This document shows, piece after piece, positions 1 to 5,714 of a stretch of DNA of 10,801 nt (position 1 is its first letter; each line of letters starts with the position of its first letter). Origin of the DNA: Pavlovales sp. CCMP2436 (lineage: Eukaryota; Haptophyta; Pavlovophyceae; Pavlovales); contig MU631466.1 of NCBI GenBank assembly GCA_026770615.1, positions 149,717-160,517 of the forward strand, given 5' to 3'. The notes under the pieces are model-generated. The model made no database searches. It saw only the letters and a program-made list of their open reading frames with translations, and had not been told where the DNA came from. A program made the translations under genes and the position numbers.

Positions 1-6
1 TATTAT

Positions 7-26
7 GGGGGGGGAGGGGTGGGGGG
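7..26 (+). other. G-quadruplex-capable G tract
   Basis: Four G runs of at least four bases separated by single A or T bases. This fits the simple G-quadruplex pattern. It lies at the window edge, so its gene context is unknown. Confidence 0.5.
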
Positions 27-78
27 ATCAGATATGGGCGATATGGGTATAAATAAGGGGGTCGCTCATTTGAGTAAA

Positions 79-206
79 CTGCTGGAGCCAGGACTCTGTT
101 CTTGGACCAATGCAGTAAGTATTAACCAATTACTGCAAAGAGTAACCTGGTTTTCAACCAATTACAGTTTTAAATTTCGGAAGCAACCGAGTCCTGGCTC
201 CAGCAG
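79..206. mobile_element. Hairpin MITE-like element, copy A
   Basis: A 128-bp unit bounded by a perfect 18-bp terminal inverted repeat, CTGCTGGAGCCAGGACTC at 79-96 and its exact reverse complement at 189-206. It contains no coding sequence; the open frame running through it has no protein-like features. The first 27 bases match the copy at 397 except for one base, and both copies share internal pieces such as TATTAACCAAT. I see no clear target-site duplication. Small size, palindromic ends and at least two copies suggest a non-autonomous DNA transposon (MITE). A structured non-coding RNA repeat is the alternative. Confidence 0.75.
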
Positions 207-240
207 GATGTCTGTCTCCGCGTCCGCAGACCGATTTTAA

Positions 241-258
241 ATAATAGTTCTTTTAACG
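241..258 (+). repeat. 18-bp dispersed repeat, inverted relative to 988 and 1222
   Basis: ATAATAGTTCTTTTAACG here is the exact reverse complement of 988-1005 and differs by one base from the reverse complement of 1222-1239. In the latter two it forms the 3' end of the 47-nt intron-like units, so this may be a third, truncated remnant in the opposite orientation. Confidence 0.6.
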
Positions 259-396
259 CCCCCTTAACTTGGAGCTCTCATATTATTTTTCAGGATTCGT
301 TGAAGGTAACTTTTTTTCGTTTTTTTAAAAAAAATGTGAATTACCAGGACTGCAGGCTGACATCCAAAAGTCCAGTCATAAAAATGGCGAACCCCA

Positions 397-521
397 CTGC
401 TAGAGCCAGGACTCTGTTCTTGGTTAAAGCCTCGCCAGCGAGGTATTAACCAATGCGATTAGTGCTGTAAATTGTGAACTGGTTGTTACTTTCGTTAGCA
501 ATCGAGACCTGGCTCCAGCAG
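397..521. mobile_element. Hairpin MITE-like element, copy B
   Basis: A 125-bp relative of the element at 79-206. The left end starts CTGCTAGAGCCAGGACTC and the right end finishes with CCTGGCTCCAGCAG, giving slightly degenerate inverted ends. The interior is rearranged: it contains a local hairpin, CCTCGC / GCGAGG, that copy A lacks, while keeping TATTAACCAAT. Same orientation as copy A, about 320 bp away. Confidence 0.72.
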
Positions 522-920
522 ATACGCCGGGCCTCCTGCGGATCACGCATAACATCGCATATAACTAGCAAAGGTGTGATTATGATTATGAGTATTGAGT
601 ATGATTAAATAACAACTATTATAATATCATTATATCATTTTGAACAGTCAGACGCCAGCTTCAATCCCTATCAGTAAGATATAATATAATATAAGGAAGG
701 GAGCTTAAATATCGGGAGAAAGCACCCGGTTGGTAATAAAGTGGTGGATAATGATAACATTATCTTATAATATCATTATATCACTATATTAAATCTTCAT
801 AGCATGTTCTTATATTCTCATATTTTATTTATTTGCTGGCGCACCGTGTGCCCGGGGAAAGTCCTAGGCTAGCAGTGTATACAGGGTGTACAGTAGTTGG
901 AAGTCTGGGAGATCGTTTCT
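522..920. other. AT-rich non-coding spacer with an exact 19-bp direct repeat
   Basis: No plausible gene. Contains TTATAATATCATTATATCA twice (619-637 and 765-783), a run of TATAA-type dinucleotide repeats around 678-695, and one arm of a distant inverted repeat (642-672, partner at 4090-4120). Confidence 0.6.
642..672 (+). repeat. Dispersed repeat, inverted partner at 4090-4120
   Basis: GAACAGTCAGACGCCAGC followed by TTCAATCCCTA corresponds to the reverse complement of 4090-4120 with only a small indel. It indicates a dispersed element, of which only about 30 bp can be recognised in each copy. Confidence 0.65.
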
Positions 921-1050
921 GGGACCGGACGTTTTTATAGATATTTCACTGTCATGCCCGTACGCCTTCGGGCTGCAAGTCGGGGGACGTTAAAAGAACT
1001 ATTATAACAAACAAACCAGCAAAAAACAAAACAAAAAAAACGCACCAGGG
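921..1050 (-). repeat. Tandem segment, unit 1, with 47-nt intron-like sequence
   Basis: Begins GGGACCGGACGTTTT and ends at the CACCAGG near 1048, and parallels 1137-1284. On the minus strand 1045-999 reads GTGCG, then an almost pure T/G tract, then TATAATAG: exactly 47 nt from GT to AG. The position of the copied exon in unit 2 is taken here by unrelated sequence (947-987). No coding function can be supported. Confidence 0.6.
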
Positions 1051-1062
1051 GGATATTCAATT

Positions 1063-1082
1063 GTGGGGACGGTATCCGTGTG
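1063..1082 (+). repeat. 20-bp exact inverted match to 5695-5714
   Basis: GTGGGGACGGTATCCGTGTG is found as its exact reverse complement at 5695-5714. A related motif, GGGGACGGACGTT (1137-1149), also has an inverted partner near 5621-5634. The two motifs are about 75 bp apart in both places, although their order and spacing suggest rearranged copies of one repeat family. Confidence 0.7.
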
Positions 1083-1136
1083 ATCTGCTACCCTCGGCCC
1101 GAGCGTTTTCTAAACGCTTATTGAGCTGGTGGGTCA

Positions 1137-1284
1137 GGGGACGGACGTTAATCTAGATATTTACACGCACCTGGTAAAGCGGCTCGCCAGGAGCGTGGTC
1201 GAAAAGCAGATCGCTAGAGACCGTTAAAAGAACTATCATAACAAACAAACCAACAAAAAAAACCAACAAAAAAACGCACCTGGG
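1137..1284 (-). repeat. Tandem segment, unit 2, with copied exon end and 47-nt intron-like sequence
   Basis: Second unit of the segment starting at 921. It carries GGGGACGGACGTT and GATATTT like unit 1, then the 60-bp exon copy (1165-1224), then a second 47-nt GT-to-AG intron-like stretch on the minus strand (1279-1233, GTGCG to ATGATAG). The two intron-like stretches have the same length and the same T/G-rich body. Confidence 0.6.
1165..1224 (-). repeat. Duplicated 3' end of the minus-strand exon, with splice donor
   Basis: A 60-bp copy of 1450-1509 with 56 identical bases. On the minus strand it encodes the same 18 residues, beginning TVSSDLLFDHAP and ending LYQ, followed by the same donor GTGCGT. 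All four differences fall on third codon positions and are silent (Leu, Ala, Pro, Leu). It is preceded in the sense direction by a T-rich tract ending ATGATAG, which could serve as an acceptor. It could be an alternative exon or a recent exon-edge duplication. Confidence 0.7.
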
Positions 1285-1348
1285 CGATCACTGAAAGTCC
1301 ACACACTGGATTTGCCTGACTGCTGCTTTATTATTTATTTCGCCCGCG

Positions 1349-1416
1349 TCTCTCAACGCCGTCGGTTCATAACGACGTCACTCTCGCGAGTGAATCCGCC
1401 GTGCCAGCAGCTACCT
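1349..1416. repeat. ~65-bp dispersed direct repeat (partner 8341-8409)
   Basis: Shares GTCGGTTCATAACGACGTCA and, after a variable few bases, GTGAATCCGCCGTGCCAGCAG with 8351-8405. The copies differ by a 4-nt length change, so no reading frame is conserved across both. In the minus sense it directly follows AG at 1418-1417 of the short putative intron after 1456, so it may include the next exon of that gene. Confidence 0.7.
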
Positions 1417-1455
1417 GTCTTTCTATTAAGTAAGTCGTAGTTTTTTAAAACGCAC

Positions 1456-2106
1456 CTGGTAGAGCGGCTCGCCCGGCGCGTGGTCGAACAGCAGATCGCT
1501 AGAGACCGTCATCGCAGGCTCAAGCCCCACCACGGTCGCGCACTCCTCGTTCGCCTTGCCGGGGTTTAGCACGATGATCCCGCCCAGTTTGAAGCCACGC
1601 TCGTTCCGGGCGAGCGTGAGCGCGCGCGTGCCCACGCGCGCGGACGCCACGATGCGCGTTATCGCAGTGGCGGATGCGACGAGTTTGCGACGCGAGCGCA
1701 GCTGGGTCCCGCCAGCGGGCAGCTTGGGCATGTCCCAGGCAGATATAATCGAGCGGCCGGTCGGCCCTGTCGTCGGGCGAAGTAGCGTGTTCCAGCCCGC
1801 GTCCCCTCTGAACCCGCCCGCGTCCCCTCTGAACCCGCCCGCGCGAGACGCGCCCTTGGCCTGGGCGGCCGCAGCGTTGGCAGCGACGCCGAGGACGGAC
1901 GAGACGAACGAGGGCGAATGCAGTGAGCCGACGGTGCCCTCGCGGTGCGTCTGCAAAAAGTCGGCGAGGTTGAGAGGACGCACCTCGGGGAACCCGCCCG
2001 CGGGCTGCTGCGCAGCCTCGGCGTTCGGGGTGAGCGGCAGTGAATCCACCTCTTCGTCCTCGTCCTCGCCCTCGAAGAGCAGCGCGTATACATCGGAGGC
2101 TTTCAT
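1456..2106 (-). CDS. First exon of unknown protein with LNPG...FDHAPGE beta-motif
   Basis: The frame opens at ATG 2106 (purine at -3) and is read for 217 codons to a splice donor, CAG followed by GTGCGT, at 1456/1455. Without splicing it would stop nine codons later in low-complexity sequence. Residues 12-21 are strongly acidic. Residues ~89-102 hold a 7-residue repeat (AGGFRGD twice) made by a 21-bp DNA duplication. Residues 110-170 are basic and Ser/Ala-rich. Residues 175-217 (GGIIVLNPGKANEE..., ...LLFDHAPGEPL) match a beta-rich motif that I know from many large algal and bacterial hypothetical proteins; its function is unknown to me. The high GC and third-position G/C bias fit the other exons here. 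Downstream exons are uncertain. An AG at 1418-1417 would leave a very short intron and add about 15 codons before a stop. It is divergent from the Nudix gene. Confidence 0.6.
1797..1843. repeat. 21-bp tandem duplication inside the exon
   Basis: Two consecutive copies of a 21-bp unit containing GTCCCCTCTGAACCCGCCCGC. Being a multiple of three, it preserves the minus-strand frame and produces AGGFRGD twice. Confidence 0.85.
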
Positions 2107-2479
2107 TGCCGTTGGCGAGCACGCGCAACCGTTCTGTGCGTCTGTACTGCTTCTGTCTCGCCCGCTACGCGGAGAATGAGCTCAGCAGGCCGTTGACATT
2201 GTGCGAAATTTAAAAAGCGGTCGCTACAGCTCAGAGCTCGGGCTACTGAGCTGAGCTCGGGCCTGCGTGTGCTGCTGGGCTGAGCTGAGCTCAGCTGCTT
2301 GGCTGCACTGAGCTCAAGCTGCGGATCGCAAGAGCTGCTGTGATTCTGCTCGGCTTCGCCCTTCGAGCTCGCAGCGTGACTTTTAAAGTTCGCGCTGCTC
2401 GGCTGGCTGAGCTTGGGCTGCGCTGAGCTCAAGCTGCTGGGCTGAGCTCGGGCTGCGAACGCTGCTCTCGTGCAAGCCT
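2107..2479. promoter_or_regulatory. Divergent intergenic region with eight GAGCTC hexamers
   Basis: This 373-bp space separates two head-to-head genes and must hold both promoters if the starts are right. Between 2178 and 2449 the palindrome GAGCTC occurs eight times (2178, 2234, 2253, 2287, 2310, 2365, 2425, 2444), usually within a degenerate unit like GCTGAGCTCRRGCTG. The open minus-strand frame through it is a by-product of this repetition, being Ser/Ala/Gln-rich with no domain. No TATA box is evident. A repeated binding site or a simple degenerate tandem repeat are both possible. Confidence 0.5.
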
Positions 2480-4055
2480 ATGCTGGGCGCAAGCCTGTTC
2501 CCCGCGCTTTGTGCGGCGATGCCCCACCCGCGGCTGCTCGACCGCGTCCTCGCGCTCGACGCCTCGCGCCACGCCTGGCGCTACACGGGCCTCTGCATCG
2601 GCGGCCGCTGCGTCGGGCAGGTGCTCGAAGAGGTGGTCGTACCCGCCCTTCTCGGCTGCCGCGCCGCGGCGAGCGGCGACGCAATTTTTGAGCGCTATGC
2701 GGCAGAGGCGGCCGCCAGCGGGCGCGCGCTACGACTCACGGCAGCGGCGGACGCCACCTTTGAGAGCCGCACGCTAGCGCTCGAGAGTGCGACAAACGCG
2801 CTGATCGCTTGCGGGGCAATCGCCAGGCGGCACGGCGAGTTCTTCGCAGTCACCTCTGGCTGGGGTGCAGAGCCCGTTGCGCTAGTTGACAGAAATGCGG
2901 CGCAGGTAGTATAAGCTGGCGATGAGGCACGGTGGGTGGACCATCCGTGCCGGAGGAGGAGGGCAGGATGAGGGGATGGGGGGGGGGCAGCAATTCAATG
3001 CTCTTAATAAGTAAATTGAACGTCGATTATACGCGCGTCATTTTGTAATCCCCCCCCCCCCCCAGGTTCTCGGCGTCATAAATACATAAATAATATATCG
3101 TGTAGGTGCACGCCAACATGCTGCTACTAATATATTACAAAAAAGAAAGAAAGAAAGAAAGAAAGAAAGAATGAAAGAAGGAAAGAAAGAAAGAAATCAT
3201 ATTAATATTAATAATAATACAAATATATCGAGTAGGTGCTCGGCACGACCTCCGGCGGCGTACACGTTCCTAGCTTCTCACCCGGCCCTATTTATTCGTT
3301 TTATTGTATAACTAATCCCGTTGCTGAACGTACGGGTCTTTACCGGACAGGTGCTCGGCACGACCTCCGCCGGTGTACACGTGCACTGCTTCGTGCCATC
3401 GCCGGACGCGTCAGGCATGCCATGCGTGTGGCTCGCAAAGCGGGCTGCGAGCAAGAGCACGTGGCCGAGCAGGTGGGACCCAACCGCCGCAGGTGATGTA
3501 AAAAAATGAAGAAGAAAAAAAACGAAATATTTCTATAAGATCGGTATGAGTATGATACTACCACTTACACCGTCCAATTTGAAGGTAAGGCGAAGAATTC
3601 GAAGTCAGATTCAGATAAAGTCGAACTTAATAATGGTAATGGCAGGTGGTCTCCCTGCGGGCTTCACGGTGCGCGAGAATGCGGAGAAGGAGGCCGCGGA
3701 GGAGGCGGGCGTTTCCTCGGAGCTCTTCGCGCATGCGCGTGCTACGGGCGCTCTGAGCATGATGACGAGCAAGGAGGATGGTAGCTGCTTGAAACAGAGC
3801 CTCTACTTCAACTACGACTTGCCCGTCCCGGCCGACTGGCGGCCCCACGCCGCCGATGGGGAGGTGGAGCTCTTTCGGCTGTGGACCATGAACGAGCTCG
3901 AGCATGAGGTTAGTTATGGAGAAAATTTACGGCCAGCGATGGTTGGCGTCATGGCGGACTTTCTCATTCGTCACGGGCAGATCACCGCCGATACGTCGCC
4001 AGACTTTATCGCGTTGCAGGCCGCTCTCCACCGCGACAGGCTCGCGCTCTGCTGA
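2480..4055 (+). CDS. Nudix hydrolase with N-terminal DUF4743 domain (NUDT20/24, YJR142W type), three exons
   Basis: Exons are 2480-2905, 3351-3492 and 3646-4055, giving 325 residues, a normal family length. Residues ~15-142 match the DUF4743 region (IGGRCVGQV, FESRTLALES, VTSGWGAEPVALVDRNAAQ). Residues 143-189 continue with GVHVHCFV, WLAKRAASKSTWP and AAGGLPAG. The Nudix box ends KEAAEEAGV (residues 204-212), with metal-binding Glu at 205, 208 and 209. As in other members, the classical upstream Glu of the box is absent. The tail has DGEVELFRLW and MADFLIRHG, typical of the family. Family members in plants and yeast hydrolyse oxidised thiamin diphosphate analogues, a metabolite-damage control role; that substrate is inferred here. 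Splicing joins the frames exactly: CAG|GTAGTA...ACAG|GTG (phase 0) and GCAG|GTGATG...GGCAG|GTG (phase 1). The start could also be Met14 (2519), which has a better context. Residues 1-13 are not clearly a targeting peptide. Confidence 0.9.
3050..3063 (+). repeat. C14 homopolymer
   Basis: Fourteen consecutive C bases, inside intron 1, directly followed by AG. It could act as a polypyrimidine tract for a cryptic acceptor at 3065. Such a run is also prone to sequencing error. Confidence 0.9.
3138..3196 (+). repeat. (GAAA)n microsatellite
   Basis: Purine-only tetranucleotide repeat of GAAA, interrupted by ATGA and AGG variants, within intron 1. Confidence 0.95.
3236..3288 (+). repeat. Partial copy of Nudix exon 2, preceded by AG
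   Basis: Begins GTGCTCGGCACGACCTCC exactly as exon 2 at 3351, stays about 90% identical for 32 bases (VLGTTSGGVHV against VLGTTSAGVHV), then drifts apart, still with faint similarity to CFVPSPD. It is preceded by GAGTAG, a usable acceptor. It has no donor and runs into AT-rich sequence, so it is likely a non-functional exon-edge duplicate or a cryptic 3' splice site. Confidence 0.8.
3493..3645 (+). other. Intron 2 of the Nudix gene (153 nt)
   Basis: GTGATG donor and ATGGCAG acceptor in A-rich sequence. Removal joins AAG to GLPAG without gain or loss of a residue relative to the family pattern AGGLPAG. In-frame ATGs in the intron open a frame through exon 3, but that would lose half of the protein. 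Confidence 0.85.
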
Positions 4056-4089
4056 ATTGAGTCGATCACTATCTATACTATGGTTCTGG

Positions 4090-4120
4090 TAGGGATTCAA
4101 CAGCTGGCGTCTGACTGTTC
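4090..4120 (-). repeat. Dispersed repeat, inverted partner at 642-672
   Basis: TAGGGATTCAACAGCTGGCG and the following CTGACTGTTC reverse-complement to the repeat at 642-672. It lies about 35 bp after the Nudix stop codon, so it probably falls in the 3' untranslated region. Confidence 0.65.
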
Positions 4121-4178
4121 TGATTCTGAATGTTGCGCACTGTATAATTGTATATACAGTCCGTTGACCTTAGCCTCC

Positions 4179-4606
4179 GGGTTCGAAATCCGAATTAGTG
4201 GCGCGATTCCGCACTGGGTAGGGGGGAAAGTTGTGGGCGGGATGAAGTAGTAGGAAATGACATTCTTCGCCCCTGCGCGCTAAGTACCAATAGCTGTTGT
4301 CAAATAGAGCCCTTCTTGACGGTCGTAACCCTCCTCGTGTGCCTCTTGCGTGCATATAGGGTCGACAACATGCTAAAGGTAACTAACATTTCCGATTCTC
4401 AGCGCTCGGAAGCGATAAGAAAGTCATGGTTCCTGATGGGGCACAGAAGAGATAGATGAAGATTCGTGAATGGGGCGGCGCCCCATTCACGAATCTGCAT
4501 CTTACTCCTTTGTGCCAACCCGGTTCGTAAGTTATTCCGAAGGATTTTCACCGGACTATTTCGCAATTTCCCCCCTGACTTCGGCCACTAATTCGGATTT
4601 CGACCC
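4179..4606. mobile_element. Putative 428-bp non-autonomous element with 23-bp inverted ends
   Basis: The left end GGGTTCGAAATCCGAATTAG (4179-4202 with its extension) and the right end (4584-4606) are inverted copies differing by one indel. Just inside each end comes a run of G on the inward-reading strand followed by GAAA. A third, direct copy of the left part is found at 4912-5036. There is no transposase. It may equally be two independent insertions of one repeat in opposite orientation. Confidence 0.5.
4454..4502. repeat. Long perfect palindrome (16-bp arms, 3-base loop) inside the element
   Basis: GATTCGTGAATGGGGC at 4461-4476 and its exact reverse complement at 4480-4495 surround GGC. 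The pairing extends outward with one mismatch to about 4454 and 4502. The right arm, GCCCCATTCACGAATCTG, recurs at 5435 and in altered form at 5454. Confidence 0.85.
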
Positions 4607-4749
4607 TCAGCTTATTGCAAATGGCCGGAACTTGCGGCGCGCAAAGTCGGAGCTAGGACGCCGCGAGCTCGTCTGCAGCGGCTAGTCTCTCCGGAGCGTG
4701 CTCGAGCGTCGCTAGACAACTGCGCTTCGCGGGATGATCATGGATAAAA

Positions 4750-4771
4750 ATGGTTACTTAAGAGTAACCAT
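4750..4771. repeat. Small perfect hairpin
   Basis: ATGGTTACT and AGTAACCAT flank a TAAG loop. No T run follows and no adjacent gene gives it a role. Confidence 0.6.
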
Positions 4772-4911
4772 GCCCGGGCCCATAGTTGGTCGGCGAGGAG
4801 GCATTGAATCAGGAGGCAAAGGCGGGCCGGCTTTCATGCGAGTTTTTAGATAGATCCCCTGCCCAAGTGCGTCGATTATCGGCGATGGCGCCTAGACAAC
4901 GCACGACGAAA

Positions 4912-5036
4912 GGGTCGAAATCCGAATTAGTAGCGGCGCGATTCCGCACTGGGGAGGAGGGAAATTGGTGGCCCGGACGAAGTTGTAGACATTGGTCACC
5001 CCCGCGCACTAAGTGTCGATAGCCGATGTCGAATAG
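4912..5036 (+). repeat. Second copy of the left part of the 4179 element
   Basis: Starts GGGTCGAAATCCGAATTAG and aligns for about 125 bp with 4179-4308 (GCGCGATTCCGCACTGGG, then ...GCGC.CTAAGT...AATAG) with several indels. Similarity stops at AATAG in both copies, exactly where the hairpin element at 5038 begins. Confidence 0.7.
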
Positions 5037-5037
5037 T

Positions 5038-5135
5038 GTTGGCGAAGGCTTCAACTAACGCAGTTGGGTAGAAAAACCCCATCAGCGCTGACTGGGTTTT
5101 TCTAAACGAGTGGGCTACTTGAAGGCTTCGCCAAC
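5038..5135. mobile_element. 98-bp near-palindromic MITE-like element
   Basis: Begins GTTGGCGAAGGCTTCAA and ends with the reverse complement TTGAAGGCTTCGCCAAC, with one mismatch in 17. The arms stay complementary nearly to the centre, TCAGCGCTGA, giving a single long hairpin (GAAAAACCC / GGGTTTTTC). No open frame. A shorter relative lies at 5351. There is no clear target duplication at the ends. Confidence 0.75.
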
Positions 5136-5350
5136 ATAAGGATATCTCCGATGGAGCAGGTTCAACCCAGTTTTGTGCGCGCACGCACTACTTTCCTTCA
5201 GCTCCGACGCCCCTTGGTCAGGCGGCGGCGGTCGTGACTTTGATCTCGCAGGTAGTCGTCGTCTACAGGTAGCGTCTGCCGGCGTCTCTATGATGCCGGA
5301 GTGAACAGCGAGAGGAAGTCCGCCATCAGGAGTTGAAACAACGCCCTCGT

Positions 5351-5431
5351 GTTGGCGAAGCCTTCAAGTAGCCCACTCGGGTAGATAAACTCGGTCAGCG
5401 CTGACCGGGTTTTTCTCCCCGAGTGGGCTAC
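5351..5431. mobile_element. Truncated copy of the 98-bp hairpin element
   Basis: Begins GTTGGCGAAGCCTTCAAG, contains GTCAGCGCTGAC at the centre and reaches GAGTGGGCTAC, but lacks the last 17 bp (the right terminal repeat). It is directly joined to CGCCCCATTCACGAATC, the arm of the palindrome at 4461, suggesting that a nested insertion or rearrangement removed the end. Confidence 0.7.
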
Positions 5432-5434
5432 ACC

Positions 5435-5472
5435 GCCCCATTCACGAATCTGTGCCCCATACACGAATCTGC
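5435..5472 (+). repeat. Two tandem copies of the GCCCCATTCACGAATCTG motif
   Basis: GCCCCATTCACGAATCTG at 5435-5452 and GCCCCATACACGAATCTGC at 5454-5472 differ by one base. The same word is the right arm of the palindrome at 4480-4498. Confidence 0.75.
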
Positions 5473-5580
5473 AACAAACTCCGCGCGCGTACGGGTATGA
5501 CATGGGAGGGTCAGCGCATGGGTGCCTCATGCGCTATCTTATGAGTACTCCCTTGTTTCTACTTTAATTGAACCCCGCCA

Positions 5581-5589
5581 TTTTTTTTT
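5581..5589 (+). other. T9 run, possible 3' tail remnant of the minus-strand retroelement
   Basis: A run of nine T on the plus strand about 270 bp beyond the end of the minus-strand retroelement-like region. A LINE on the minus strand would end in a poly(A) tail, seen here as T. The match is short and may be chance. Confidence 0.2.
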
Positions 5590-5646
5590 GCGAAATTACT
5601 GTGTGTAAGTTTCTAGTTAAACGTCCGTCCCCAAAGGGATCCCACT

Positions 5647-5677
5647 GGATTTCAGTGTTGAAAAAACACTCGGATCC
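5647..5677. repeat. Imperfect hairpin
   Basis: GGATTTCAGTGTT and AACACTCGGATCC pair at 11 of 13 positions across a five-base A-rich loop. It lies beside the 5621-5714 repeat block that matches 1063-1149 in inverse orientation, and may belong to the same element. Confidence 0.5.
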
Positions 5678-5694
5678 AGGGAAACCACCCCGAG

Positions 5695-5714
5695 CACACG
5701 GATACCGTCCCCAC
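5695..5714 (-). repeat. 20-bp exact inverted match to 1063-1082
   Basis: CACACGGATACCGTCCCCAC is the exact reverse complement of 1063-1082. Nearby AACGTCCGTCCCC (5622-5634) is the inverse of GGGGACGGACGTT at 1137. No transposase gene accompanies either copy. Confidence 0.7.

Larger units (their letters stand above)
2906..3350 (+). other. Intron 1 of the Nudix gene (445 nt)
   Basis: GTAGTA donor and GGACAG acceptor. It contains a G run, a 14-base C run (3050-3063), a GAAA microsatellite and a second copy of the start of exon 2 (3236-3288). The low GC contrasts with the flanking exons. The C run is followed by AG|GTTCTCGGC, which also resembles the start of exon 2 (GTGCTCGGC), and AG|GTGCACGCC follows at 3110. 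Confidence 0.85.

Noticed and set aside
19..240. 73-codon plus-strand open frame
   Set aside because: It runs straight through the hairpin element at 79-206 and has no domain or codon bias.
1520..2179. Long open frames on both strands overlapping the minus-strand exon
   Set aside because: They are very GC-rich shadow frames full of Arg/Ala/Pro. The frame from 2106 has the recognisable motif and a proper splice donor.
2103..2432. 109-codon minus-strand frame
   Set aside because: Produced by the degenerate GAGCTC-containing repeats; Ser/Ala/Gln low complexity, and it overlaps the start of the exon gene.
3904..3940. A 28-nt intron in Nudix exon 3 (GTTAGT...CCAG)
   Set aside because: Removing it would break the frame, while the unspliced reading keeps the family motif MADFLIRHG.
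4171..4200. tRNA T-arm or tRNA gene
   Set aside because: GGGTTCGAAATCC resembles a T-loop, but the loop is one base too long, the stem mispairs, and no D-arm, anticodon arm or acceptor stem is found upstream.
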